Numbered from the stretch's first letter, positions 6,664 to 15,353 are shown. The stretch is 22,231 nucleotides of DNA from DASZZV01 sp035544835 (GCA_035544835.1 DASZZV010000033.1:1-22231), one strand, 5' to 3'. Program-made: numbers and translations. The notes: generated by a model not told the origin, from the sequence alone.

Positions 6664-6902
6664 GAAGAGACGCACTCCGCGAAGTATTGCGCGTTCCCCG
6701 CGAGGGTACCGGCCGCACGCCGTGCGGCCCTACGCGGTGCACCTCGGGTGCTCGCGCCTCCGTGCAACAACATCCGCTTCGTCACGTGCTCTTTCAGCGC
6801 GGCGTCGGGAGGGCGTCCAAACTGCCCATGGCGTAGGGCCGCACGGCGTGCGGCCGATACCCTCGCGGGCAACACGCGCTACTTCGCGGAGTGCGTTTCC
6901 TC
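6664..6902. repeat. Long inverted repeat C between convergent genes
   Basis: Arm 6664-6735 and the reverse complement of 6831-6902 are both 72 nt and match at 65 positions. They flank a 95-nt centre. Each arm contains a strong inner hairpin, GGCCGCAC/GTGCGGCC with a 3-base loop, and a CGCG/CGCG hairpin. The outer end of the right arm lies inside the ketosynthase gene and encodes its last seven residues (EETHSAK) and the TAG stop. The left arm starts 20 bp after the glycosylase stop. Outside the arms the gap holds nothing else I can identify. It may act as a two-way terminator; this is inferred. Confidence 0.85.
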
Positions 6903-8513
6903 GCGGTGTTCTTTCATCACCGATTCTACAGGACCCGCATCCCAGGCCCGGCTGATGACGCAGGAGTTGATGCCGCCGATGCCCATGCTCAGCTTTCCCG
7001 AATAGCCGCCGGAGATCGCACACCCATCCTCCTGCACGAAACGCGCGTCATGAATCTTTACGTCGGCGTGAAGTTCTCCCTCCGTCAGCAGCGTCGGGTA
7101 GAGCTTGCCCTGCGATACACCGAGATGCTGCGCCGTAAGCTCCCACCCTCCACCGACCGACATGCCGTGGCCGAAGGTACCCTTGCGCGCCGTGAACAAA
7201 ACGTCGCGATGGAGGAGCTCCAGCGAGTGCTCGATTTCTGTCGGGTCGCCTGGTGTGGCGGTGGCGTGCATGTCCCACGTTGCCACCTGCGCGACGGGAA
7301 GCTTACCGAGCGCCTGGGCGATGGCGAGTTGCGGGCCGCCTTTGGACGGAGTGATGATGTGGTGAGCATCGGATGAGGCGCCGACCGAGATGATCTCGAG
7401 CCCCAGCGGCTTGAAGCCCTGCGCGGTCATGGCCTCGACATCGCCGACGATCCATGCACAGGAACCGCCCGACACGTGCGTCCCCTTGAGGCCGGTCAGA
7501 GGACGTGAGATGTCGGCGTCTGCCGACAGTACGTTGGCGTTGTAGAAAGCGGAGATGACGACTTCGTGAGGTGGAGGGTCGGCCATCCCGACAACTACTG
7601 CCGTGGCTTCGCCCAGGCGGATGGCGTCCACCGCCATTTTGAGAGCAATGCCGAAGGAGGCGCAGGCAGCGATGGGGGCGAAGGCCGGGCCCATGATCTT
7701 TCCAATCATCGAGATCTGCGACGCCGGCACGTTGGCGATGTTCCAGAGATAATTCGACGACACGCTGGCCCATGGCTCGATCGGGCAGCCCCACTTCCGA
7801 TTGAGATTCCGGATCCCGTTCAGCTTCTGACGAATGCTGCCGAGCTTTGCCGATCCCGACGATGGCGGCACCGGCTCACCTTGAATCTGCGCTGCCTCGG
7901 CCAGGTATTCACGCAGGGCGTCGCTTCGCTCACCCCAGAACGTTTCCCATTCGTGCTTCGCGTCGATCCATTCCTCGCTTCCGAGAGGATGCTCGTCGGG
8001 ATGAGAAGGTGCCTGCGGATCGCGCTCGCCGGCGAGGTGACGACGGAGAGCGGCGCTCCGTTCGGGAGCGGCCCAGAACTCATTCCACTTCCGTCTCGCT
8101 CGATCGTAGCGAAGCGATTCAGCATGCTGAACCGTCACGTCTCCGAGACCGGTTCCGAAGTAGATGTGACACCGGATGCCGAGAGACTGGAGGAACTGCT
8201 CGATTCCCGGGTTCTGCCCCAGCGATTGGATGAAAGCGCCGATTGCGTACTGCGCCATCGGCCCCATTTTCTCGCGGATCTGAGAGAATCTCGAGGGAGG
8301 GAAACGCTCGTCCAGCCAGGGGTGGTAGGCCTCGAGATCGAACTCTGGAGTGCCGACGAGAAAATTCGAGGGGCCGTATCCCTGGAATGGAGAAAGCCAG
8401 GTACCGGCGGTTTCCAGGTTTTTCTGAAATACGTCGATGTTCGGCGATTTCGGAGCTACGATGCCCCAACCGAAGATGCCGATTCGATTCTTCAAATCCA
8501 TAAGCCGGTGCAT
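6879..8513 (-). CDS. Beta-ketoacyl synthase family protein with a duplicated insertion
   Basis: The protein is a thiolase-fold condensing enzyme of the KAS I/II (FabB/FabF) type, which joins acyl and malonyl units. The catalytic triad is intact: Cys284 in AACASFG, His416 in WDMHATATPGDPTE and His449 in GTFGHGMSVGGG (with K444). The C-terminus keeps GIGGINSCVI. It is 544 residues against about 410 for FabF. Most of the excess is an insertion at about 132-250 containing two similar Trp-rich helical segments (RKWNEFWAAPERSAALRRHL and HEWETFWGERSDALREYL). I prefer ATG 8513 (AGGA about nine bases upstream) to ATG 8501; the frame continues to 8840 without similarity. No ACP or ketoreductase gene is adjacent, so the substrate is unknown. 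Repeat C supplies its last seven codons. Confidence 0.85.
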   Translation of the reverse strand: MHRLMDLKNRIGIFGWGIVAPKSPNIDVFQKNLETAGTWLSPFQGYGPSNFLVGTPEFDLEAYHPWLDERFPPSRFSQIREKMGPMAQYAIGAFIQSLGQNPGIEQFLQSLGIRCHIYFGTGLGDVTVQHAESLRYDRARRKWNEFWAAPERSAALRRHLAGERDPQAPSHPDEHPLGSEEWIDAKHEWETFWGERSDALREYLAEAAQIQGEPVPPSSGSAKLGSIRQKLNGIRNLNRKWGCPIEPWASVSSNYLWNIANVPASQISMIGKIMGPAFAPIAACASFGIALKMAVDAIRLGEATAVVVGMADPPPHEVVISAFYNANVLSADADISRPLTGLKGTHVSGGSCAWIVGDVEAMTAQGFKPLGLEIISVGASSDAHHIITPSKGGPQLAIAQALGKLPVAQVATWDMHATATPGDPTEIEHSLELLHRDVLFTARKGTFGHGMSVGGGWELTAQHLGVSQGKLYPTLLTEGELHADVKIHDARFVQEDGCAISGGYSGKLSMGIGGINSCVISRAWDAGPVESVMKEHREETHSAK

Positions 8514-8574
8514 TGTATCGAATCCTGTCAGGGATTTTGCATCGGGTGGAGGAGCAAAAAAGCCTGAGGTGGAC

Positions 8575-8874
8575 GTGACGAGAAAGCTTCTAATTTTTGC
8601 GATTGCGGCAAGCGCAATGATCGGATCGGGATGCCATCGTGAGGATGCCGATGGCTCCGTTCCCACCGAGACCATCGCCCCGGCCACCCCTCCCGCCGCA
8701 AGTGCCACAGGCACGGAAACCGACACCGCCCTGACCCAGACTATCGAGATCGGGGAGGAACGCTCAGCCAGCGAGGGAGGCGGACTTTCGGTGCCCGCCG
8801 CAGCGACCACCCCAGCCACCTCTTCCAAAGCTCCGTCCACCCCGAGTCGTCCCGCGGCGCGACCGAAAAAATGA
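8575..8874 (+). CDS. Small probable lipoprotein, Pro/Ala/Thr-rich
   Basis: From GTG 8575 (GAGG five bases upstream) a 99-residue protein is encoded. It starts with a basic MTRK, a hydrophobic stretch LLIFAIAASAMIGSG, and a Cys that looks like a lipid-modified residue, although GSG-C is not a perfect lipobox. The rest is low-complexity Pro, Ala, Thr and Ser with a basic end, as in a spacer tethered to a membrane. GTG 8569 is an alternative start. The frame is open upstream to 8437, but that part is antisense to the ketosynthase N-terminus. The two genes diverge with 61 bp between starts. No family is recognised. Confidence 0.55.
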   Translation: MTRKLLIFAIAASAMIGSGCHREDADGSVPTETIAPATPPAASATGTETDTALTQTIEIGEERSASEGGGLSVPAAATTPATSSKAPSTPSRPAARPKK

Positions 8875-8898
8875 AGTCACGCCACTGAAGACCGGGTC

Positions 8899-9909
8899 AT
8901 GAGCAGCTCTGCTTCTGTTCTCTACGAGCCGCTTATCTCTCGCGATCTGGAGAACATCGCTCCGGCCATTCGCCGCTTTCTCAATGAAGACTCAGTGGCA
9001 GCTCTCGAGACTGCGCTGGCACGTTTCGCCGTCCTGGCCTACGCTCCCACCGAGCACGCGCGCCATGCGATCTTTGCGATCGCATCGGCCGCTGCGGCGA
9101 TCGAGACCTTCCCCGACCACTCCGAAGAGATCCTGGCGGCGTGCGCCCGCTACACGGCCTCGAGCCGGTTGCCATGGAGTGAGCCTCCCATTCCCGATCC
9201 GCCTCGAATCGACGACGCCACCGGTTACACCTCTGAAAAGTTGCGGCAGGCCGTCGCTGACGGAGACAGGCTGGAAGCGGAGAGGTGGCTGGCAGCGAAT
9301 TTTTTGCGTCCCGACTTTCCTGAAGTGTTCTTCGCTGCCGCCGCCGAGGATCTGGCGGACTTCGGGCATAAGCTGACCGTGGCGGTGCATGCCTGGAAGC
9401 TCGCTGCCGCTGTTCCTCCGCCCCACCGCTTTGCAATTCTGCGAATCGCTCCATGGGAATGGACTGCGTACCGCGGCGATGACTCCGACTCGAAAGCGAG
9501 CAGTCGGTCGATGTCGATGGAGCAGGCAGTTCGCGCGTGTGTGCAGAGCATGGAGAGCGGGGAAGAAGGGCTGGTCGACTTCCACTGGCTGGAACTTCTC
9601 GACGCCGCACTGGAAGTGTCGGCAATCACTGGCTCGAGCTCAGTTCAGGATCGCGTGCTGGCCTGTGTTTCATCTCGATTCTCGCCGGCGGGCAGAGAAA
9701 CCGGAGAGTCCCCCCTTATCGACCCGGTCAAGGACGGCGACTTCATCGCGCCATCGTACGATCTGAGTCGCGATTACGCCGGCTACCTTCAGTCGTTCGC
9801 GATCGGCAAGCGTCTGGAGCGCGCAATACCAGGTGTGGACTGCCAGCGAATCATCCGCGCTGCACACACGGCCATGGCCAACGGTCTTTCGTTCGAGGAA
9901 AGTCTGTAG
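8899..9909 (+). CDS. Uncharacterised mostly helical protein
   Basis: The 336-residue protein has no signal peptide or membrane helix. Its sequence is Ala-rich and apparently alpha-helical throughout, e.g. AALETALARFAVLAYAP, ARHAIFAIASAAAAIE, LRQAVADGDRLEAERWLAA and VFFAAAAEDLADFGHKL. The histidines in HARH and FGHKLTVAVHAWKL could bind metal or a cofactor, but I see no established motif and recognise no family. The ATG at 8899 has only a weak upstream purine stretch. The stop TAG overlaps the dacB GTG by one base (TAGTG), and the dacB ribosome binding site lies inside this gene. The two are therefore probably co-translated, which hints at an envelope link. Confidence 0.7.
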   Translation: MSSSASVLYEPLISRDLENIAPAIRRFLNEDSVAALETALARFAVLAYAPTEHARHAIFAIASAAAAIETFPDHSEEILAACARYTASSRLPWSEPPIPDPPRIDDATGYTSEKLRQAVADGDRLEAERWLAANFLRPDFPEVFFAAAAEDLADFGHKLTVAVHAWKLAAAVPPPHRFAILRIAPWEWTAYRGDDSDSKASSRSMSMEQAVRACVQSMESGEEGLVDFHWLELLDAALEVSAITGSSSVQDRVLACVSSRFSPAGRETGESPLIDPVKDGDFIAPSYDLSRDYAGYLQSFAIGKRLERAIPGVDCQRIIRAAHTAMANGLSFEESL

Positions 9910-11357
9910 TGAAGCGATTCCAATTCAGCCGCGACACAGCAGTAGTCGTCTGGCTCGCTCTGTTCTCGGGCGCCTGCCGCTCCGCATCGCCGCCCGTCAC
10001 CACGCCGCCCGCTGAACCGACCACACTTCAGGCGCGCCTGGATTCGATCACCGCGACGCCTCCGTTCGACCGTGCGCTGTGGGGCGTGCGCGTTGAAGAC
10101 GACGATGGAACGGTGATCTACGACCGCGACTCCACACGCCTCTTTGTCCCCGGTTCAGCACGGAAGCTCTTTGTTGCCGCGGCTGTCGCGGACTGTTATG
10201 GCTTCGACTCCACGATCCCGACGCGCTTTCTGATTACAGGCAACATACGCGATGGTGCGCTGGCCGGTGATGTCGTGATCGAGGGCTTCGGCGACCCGTC
10301 GATTGCCGGCCGGCTCGAGTACGACACTGACCGCAATCGGCGCTTCCGCCCGCTGCTGGAATGGATGCGCTCGGCCGGGGTCACGCGTATCGCTGGAGGA
10401 ATCACCGCCGACGTCTCAGCTTTCGACGCCGATACAATTCAGGGAAGCTGGAAGAGTGACAATATCGGCGATTCCTATGCTGCTCCCGTTGACGCGCTGG
10501 CGTTCAATGAGAATGTAGTCGGGATCAGGATTCGAGTTGACGACTGCAGTCATCTGAGGGCCGTTGCCGATCCTGCCTTCGTTCCCGTCACGGTGAGCGC
10601 GAGGTGCGGTGAGATGGGCGCGTCGGACGTCCAATTCTCAGCTCGCAACGAAGCGGAGGTCTCAGGCATTGTGCCTGCCGCCGGAACGGAGATACTCGGG
10701 GCCGTGGCCGATCCGGCGTTGTATACGGCGGCGGCTCTGGCCGATTTCCTGCGCAACGAAGGAATCGTGATCGATGGGCCGCTGACCGTATCCAGAGTGA
10801 AGGTTCCTGGGAGGGTCGTCGCCGAGGGGGAGTCCGAGCCGCTGTTTGCGCTGCTGGCCATCGTGTTGAAGAACAGCCAGAACCTATATGCCGGGATGCT
10901 CTTCAAGCGGCTGGCCATCGGCGAACGCCCCGCCTCCTACGGGCTGGCCGCAGAGGTCGAGAGGCATTTTCTCGAGGATGTTCCAGCGATCGCAGCAGAT
11001 GACTTTTCCTTCCAGGACGGCAGCGGACTGTCCGATGAGAACCTGGTGACTCCGGCGGCCCTGGTGAGCCTTCTGCGCTACTTCAACAGCGACATCAACC
11101 GGCGGGGAGTCTTCTGGTCACTGCTGGCCAGACCTGGGGAAGAGGGAACACTCTCACATCGTCTTCTGTCCTTGAGCGATAGGCTCCGCGCCAAGAGTGG
11201 AAGTCTGCACATGGTGAACGTTCTGGCCGGTTACGTGGTTAGCGCTATCGGTGGAAGAATCCGATACTTCTCAATCATGCTGAATCACCACACCGCAACC
11301 GGTTCCAAAGCGAACGGGATCATTGATGAAATAGTGACGGCCGTCGCAGACTTCTGA
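9909..11357 (+). CDS. dacB: D-alanyl-D-alanine carboxypeptidase/endopeptidase (PBP4, peptidase S13)
   Basis: DacB-type enzymes trim or cleave peptidoglycan peptides in the periplasm. At 482 residues it is typical in length. The three penicillin-binding motifs are present: SxxK as S83-A-R-K86, SxN as S323-Q-N325 in LKNSQNLYAGM, and K429-S-G in RAKSGSL (Ser replaces the usual Thr of KTG). The conserved DGSGLSDEN precedes it (370-378). The N-terminus MKRFQFSRDTAVVVWLALFSGAC is a signal peptide, and Cys23 may be lipidated, although SGA-C is not an ideal lipobox. GTG 9909 has GAGGA upstream and overlaps the previous stop. The frame stays open to 9537, but that part shadows the preceding gene. Confidence 0.92.
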   Translation: MKRFQFSRDTAVVVWLALFSGACRSASPPVTTPPAEPTTLQARLDSITATPPFDRALWGVRVEDDDGTVIYDRDSTRLFVPGSARKLFVAAAVADCYGFDSTIPTRFLITGNIRDGALAGDVVIEGFGDPSIAGRLEYDTDRNRRFRPLLEWMRSAGVTRIAGGITADVSAFDADTIQGSWKSDNIGDSYAAPVDALAFNENVVGIRIRVDDCSHLRAVADPAFVPVTVSARCGEMGASDVQFSARNEAEVSGIVPAAGTEILGAVADPALYTAAALADFLRNEGIVIDGPLTVSRVKVPGRVVAEGESEPLFALLAIVLKNSQNLYAGMLFKRLAIGERPASYGLAAEVERHFLEDVPAIAADDFSFQDGSGLSDENLVTPAALVSLLRYFNSDINRRGVFWSLLARPGEEGTLSHRLLSLSDRLRAKSGSLHMVNVLAGYVVSAIGGRIRYFSIMLNHHTATGSKANGIIDEIVTAVADF

Positions 11358-11398
11358 GATGTGCTCGCCGATAATCTTATGGGCGCAAGCTCAGTGCG

Positions 11399-11427
11399 TT
11401 GTTTTTCGTTTCAAACTTATTTACAAT
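11399..11427 (+). promoter_or_regulatory. Predicted sigma70-type promoter of the DUF11 protein gene
   Basis: TTGTTT at 11399-11404 is followed after 17 nt by TACAAT at 11422-11427, in an AT-rich patch that stands out from its GC-rich surroundings. Initiation near 11434 would give a leader of about 34 nt containing AAGGAG seven bases before ATG 11468. It makes the gene independent of dacB, 110 bp upstream. Confidence 0.5.
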
Positions 11428-11467
11428 CACCGGCGGATCTGTCTACATTTCTAACAAGGAGCCTTCA

Positions 11468-14400
11468 ATGTCTCGTGGTCGTAACGGAATGTCTTTTCCG
11501 CTTCTTCGAGTCTCTCTTCTCATTCTCCTCGTCGGTGGCCTCGCCGCAACGACGTTCGCATCGTCTGGAAGACGGTCCCTCGCCTTCACCAGCGGGGGCA
11601 GTTCAGATCTCGCCCTCACCGGAACCGACATTCCCGACCCGGTAATGCCCGATGGCGTGGTGACCTATACGTTCACGATCACCAACAACGGGCCGAGCGA
11701 TTCGGCCGGAAACTTTTCCGGACAGGTGTGTGTGGGGGGGTGTGCTGGAAAGGTCGCACCGCGGAGGAACCTGACCTCGACGGAAGCAACCCTCATCGAC
11801 ATCTCAGGAACCGGCTCCTGGGACTGCTCCGGGAATCTGCCTGGGACGATGAGTCAGTTTTCGTTCAACTGCAGCACCCCTTTCATAGCGGCCAACACCA
11901 CAGAAACCATCGTCATGCATCTCCAGGCTCCTTCGATCGAAACGGTGATCTTCACTTCTGGTTCGGTCTATCCAAGTGGCAACTCCGAAACCGATTTCAG
12001 CAACAACTTCGTAAACATGAATACGACGGTCACGAGCCAGTCGGACATCTCGGTCGCTGCCACCGACAAGCCCGATCCGGTGGAGCCGAGTGGCGTCGTG
12101 ACCTACACGATTGCCATCAACAACAGCGGGCCCGATCCGGCCGATGTGACGGCTTATGATCGCTTCTGTTCAGGAGCCGGTTGTTCGCAACGTCAGGCGA
12201 GCAAAAACGCTCGACCTCCGAGGATCAACGCCACCGATCCGACCTTCATCAGCGCTTCCGGAACGGGCTGGAGCTGCAGCTTCGACGGCTTCAATCAGAT
12301 CACCTGCAGCACGACCTCTCCGATCGCTGCAAACAGCACCTCCTTCGTGACCGTTCAGCTCCAGGCCCCGCCCGAGGAGACGGTCATCGAGAACCAGATC
12401 AGCGCGTTTCCGACCTTCACCGATCCCAACTTCTCGAACAACTCCGTCTTAGAAACGACCACAGTGGCCAACCCCTGCCCGCCGGTGTTCACGGACTTTT
12501 CCCCTGCCAACGGTTCTACGGGTGAGCCGACGTCGGGAACTTTGACGTGGACTTCCTCGCAGGCTGATCTTTATCAGGTCTTTCTCGGTGTGGTTGGCCG
12601 CGGTTGTTCGACGCTCTATGGGTCGACCACCGCGCCTCAGCTCGATTACTCCGGTCTCTTACCGGCGACACAATACGAGTATCGGATCGAGGCTCAGTTG
12701 AATAGCTGCGGAAGCATAGGTACGACGGACTGCATCCTCTTTACTACCGGTGGAAGCGCCTGCGGGACGACTGCACCTACTCTGCTGGCACCGGTCACCG
12801 GCACGACCGTCCCTTCACCCGTCACCTTCTCCTGGAGCTCGGTGCCCGGGGCCACGGGCTACATCTTCACGGTCGTCACCTTCGGTCGCAATGATTCGAT
12901 CCTATTGAACAAGTCGACCACGACCGCGGTCCGGACACTCTCCCCGGGACCGCACGAGTGGTTCGTGGAAGCGACATCTGACTCCTGCCCCAATATCGTT
13001 TCAAGTCGAGCTTCTTTCGCGGTGAGTGACCCCGTTGCGATCTGTGCTGCTCCCCCGAAAACCATCGCCTCGATTGTCGGTGAATCGACCAGTGGCGAGA
13101 CCTATCACTTCTTGTGGGAAGGTGTCCCCACGTTGACTACCTATGAGGCCCAGGAAGCGACCGACCCGAATTTCACGGACGCGAAGACGACTACGACCAC
13201 CGCCCTCTCCGTCGAGTACCGGCATGAGGCAACGGAGCCGACCCCCTACTACTACCGTGTTCGCGCCATCTGTGGAAGGAACGCTGCAGAATATTCGAAA
13301 GTGATCCGCACGGTCGTGATTCCGAAGCCGGATCCGAACAGTAAGTTGTTCGAGTTGACGACCGAGGACGGCAACAATCCACCCATTCAGTTCTCCATCT
13401 TCATTCCGATTCCGCCAGGCACGACCAAGACGCTCGGGTCTCCCTTCAATTTCGGTACCTCGGCGCCATGGCTCACCGTTGGGCCCGGCCCGGTGTCGCC
13501 GAGTGGACTGAGTCTGGCCGCAGCCGTCAATCCTTCCACGCTGCCGGTGGGTACCAGCACCGCTACGCTCACCGTTACATCTGTCAGCTCGGGAATGACG
13601 ATCGCCAGTCCAACTGTGTCACTCACTCTGGCCACGCCGATTACGCCTGCCGGCAAATCGGCGCCTCCTGACAACGCCCTCCTGATTCCTGCCGTTGCCA
13701 ACGTGCAGGGGCAGAAGTCCAAGTGGCAGTCGGATATCCGGATGACCAACCTCTCCAGTAAGAAGCTCATGTATCAGCTCACCTACACGCCGAGTACGGT
13801 CGATACCCTTGCTGACAGCAAGATCACACAATTCGAGGTGACATCTGGTCAGACCGTGGCACTGGATGACATCGTGAAGCATCTCTACGGCCTCGGGTCG
13901 CTGGCTGACGGCACGAACGGTGTCCTCGAATTTCATCCGCTCAACTTCGCCGGCAAGTTCCTGCCGGTGAGGTTCAACCTGAGCACGTTTGCCTCGAGCC
14001 GGACCTACAACCTCGCCGAGGATGGTAGCGTCGGTCAGTTCATACCGGCCATTCCGTATTCAAAGTTCATCGGTGCCACTGCCCTTAACAGCACCGCAAC
14101 ACCGCGTCTCAGCATCCAGGCGATTTCCCAGAACGATAACTACCGCACGAACCTGGGAATCCTCGAAGGCTCGGGTCAGCCGGCCGATGTGTCGGTGAAG
14201 GTATTCAACGACAACGGTGGGCTGGTCAAACAGTTTTTCGTCAGCCTGAAGGCTGGTGAGCATCAGCAGCTCAACTCTGTTCTCGCCACACAGAAGGTCA
14301 CACTCGACGATGGCCGCTTCGAGCTGCAGATCACGTCGGGCGCCGGCCGGATCATGGCCTATGCCTCGGTCGTCGATTCGCGCAGCAATGATCCGCAACT

Positions 14401-15109
14401 CGTCCCGGCCGTCGACATCTCCAACCTCAAGGCCAGCACCTACATCCTGGCCGGAATCACCGACTTCACCTCGCAGTTCACGAAATTCCGTTCGGACGTC
14501 CGCATCTTCAACGCCGGTTCGACCGCAGTCGATGCGAAGCTGACGCTCTATCCCGAATCGGGCAGTCCAGTCGTCAGGAACGTCACGATCGGCGCAGGGA
14601 AGATCGCCGCTTTCGACAACATCGTCTCCAGTCTCTTCGGTCTGAGCAATGCCGGAGGATCACTCCATATCGATACAGCCAGCGACTCGTCGCTGGTGGT
14701 CACCGGGCGCACGTACGACCTCAGGGAGACCGGTACGGTCGGTCAGTTCATTCCGGCTGTGACCCTCGACGAGGCTGTCAGCAAGAGCGACCGAGCACTC
14801 CAGATCCTTCAGGTCGAGCAGTCGGCCCGTTTCCGCACGAATGTCGGCGTCGCTGAGGTTGCCGGCAAATCCGTCACCGTCGAGGTCACCGCTGACATTC
14901 CGGATTCCCTCGTCAGCCCCGTGATCACGTTGCAGTTGCAACCGAATGAATTCAAGCAGCTCAACTCAGTGCTCAAGATGATGGGACTCGATAACCAGTT
15001 CAACGTTCGAATGAGCGTGAAGGTGATCAGCGGCGACGGAAAGGTCACCGCTTACGGATCGGTCGTCGACAACAAGAGCGAAGACCCAACGTACGTTCCC
15101 GCTCAGTAA
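11468..15109 (+). CDS. Large secreted multidomain protein: DUF11, Fn3-like, BACON-like and tandem C-terminal domains
   Basis: This 1213-residue protein has a signal peptide (residues about 1-32). Two DUF11 domains follow, starting with SDLALTGTDIPDPV (about 46-190) and SDISVAATDKPDPV (about 192-335), each with the VVTYT and NSGP/NNGP signature. Three Fn3-like modules with conserved Cys span about 336-620. A BACON-like domain follows (about 622-725: APWLTVGP and a GTSTATLTVTS strand). The last 480 residues hold two divergent copies of one unit (about 735-989 and 990-1213). Both copies have SD(I/V)R, VGQFIPA, RTN(L/V)G, QLNSVL and a (Y/G)xSVVDxxSxDPxxVPA end. There is no LPXTG or PEP-CTERM sorting signal. 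A cell-surface or matrix role is inferred. ATG 11468 is chosen for its AAGGAG; the frame opens at 11399. Confidence 0.85.
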   Translation: MSRGRNGMSFPLLRVSLLILLVGGLAATTFASSGRRSLAFTSGGSSDLALTGTDIPDPVMPDGVVTYTFTITNNGPSDSAGNFSGQVCVGGCAGKVAPRRNLTSTEATLIDISGTGSWDCSGNLPGTMSQFSFNCSTPFIAANTTETIVMHLQAPSIETVIFTSGSVYPSGNSETDFSNNFVNMNTTVTSQSDISVAATDKPDPVEPSGVVTYTIAINNSGPDPADVTAYDRFCSGAGCSQRQASKNARPPRINATDPTFISASGTGWSCSFDGFNQITCSTTSPIAANSTSFVTVQLQAPPEETVIENQISAFPTFTDPNFSNNSVLETTTVANPCPPVFTDFSPANGSTGEPTSGTLTWTSSQADLYQVFLGVVGRGCSTLYGSTTAPQLDYSGLLPATQYEYRIEAQLNSCGSIGTTDCILFTTGGSACGTTAPTLLAPVTGTTVPSPVTFSWSSVPGATGYIFTVVTFGRNDSILLNKSTTTAVRTLSPGPHEWFVEATSDSCPNIVSSRASFAVSDPVAICAAPPKTIASIVGESTSGETYHFLWEGVPTLTTYEAQEATDPNFTDAKTTTTTALSVEYRHEATEPTPYYYRVRAICGRNAAEYSKVIRTVVIPKPDPNSKLFELTTEDGNNPPIQFSIFIPIPPGTTKTLGSPFNFGTSAPWLTVGPGPVSPSGLSLAAAVNPSTLPVGTSTATLTVTSVSSGMTIASPTVSLTLATPITPAGKSAPPDNALLIPAVANVQGQKSKWQSDIRMTNLSSKKLMYQLTYTPSTVDTLADSKITQFEVTSGQTVALDDIVKHLYGLGSLADGTNGVLEFHPLNFAGKFLPVRFNLSTFASSRTYNLAEDGSVGQFIPAIPYSKFIGATALNSTATPRLSIQAISQNDNYRTNLGILEGSGQPADVSVKVFNDNGGLVKQFFVSLKAGEHQQLNSVLATQKVTLDDGRFELQITSGAGRIMAYASVVDSRSNDPQLVPAVDISNLKASTYILAGITDFTSQFTKFRSDVRIFNAGSTAVDAKLTLYPESGSPVVRNVTIGAGKIAAFDNIVSSLFGLSNAGGSLHIDTASDSSLVVTGRTYDLRETGTVGQFIPAVTLDEAVSKSDRALQILQVEQSARFRTNVGVAEVAGKSVTVEVTADIPDSLVSPVITLQLQPNEFKQLNSVLKMMGLDNQFNVRMSVKVISGDGKVTAYGSVVDNKSEDPTYVPAQ

Positions 15110-15132
15110 GAATCGTTCCAAGCATCTACCAG

Positions 15133-15160
15133 AAAGGCGCACGGCAACGTGCGCCTTTTT
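15133..15160 (+). terminator. Rho-independent terminator of the DUF11 gene
   Basis: A 10-bp perfect stem AAAGGCGCAC/GTGCGCCTTT (15133-15142 and 15149-15158) with loop GGCAAC runs into a T tract ending at 15160, 23 bp after the stop codon. Because the stem begins with AAA, the reverse strand also has a short T run, but ndh transcription would have to cross the heptamer arrays first. Confidence 0.88.
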
Positions 15161-15189
15161 CATTTGAGAAGGGAAGCAGGCGGAGGGGG

Positions 15190-15353
15190 AGAGTGAAGGG
15201 TGAAGGAGAATGAAGAATGAAGAATGAAGAATGAAGAATGAAGAATGAAGAATGAAGAATGAAGAGTGAAGAATGAAGAATGAAGAGTGAAGAATGAAGA
15301 ATGGAGAATGAAGAGTGAAGAATGAAGAGTGAAGAATGAAGAATGGAGAATGA
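15190..15353 (+). repeat. Heptanucleotide tandem array 1, left arm: AGAATGA units
   Basis: From 15207 to 15353 there are exactly 21 contiguous 7-bp units: 15 AGAATGA, four AGAGTGA (15263, 15284, 15312, 15326) and two AGAATGG (15298, 15340). Two more units, AGAGTGA and AGGGTGA (15190-15203), precede it with a 3-base offset. The top strand is almost pure purine plus T. It lies between the convergent DUF11 and ndh genes, after the terminator. There are no unique spacers, so it is not a CRISPR array, and no real protein is encoded. Confidence 0.95.

Noticed and set aside
7566..8567. 333-residue plus-strand open frame
   Set aside because: Antisense to the ketosynthase, whose catalytic motifs are intact.
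9537..9908. N-terminal extension of DacB
   Set aside because: It overlaps the upstream gene in another frame; the signal peptide starts at 9909.
15190..15353. CRISPR-like appearance of the heptamer array
   Set aside because: Units are 7 bp, contiguous, with no unique spacers and no cas genes nearby.
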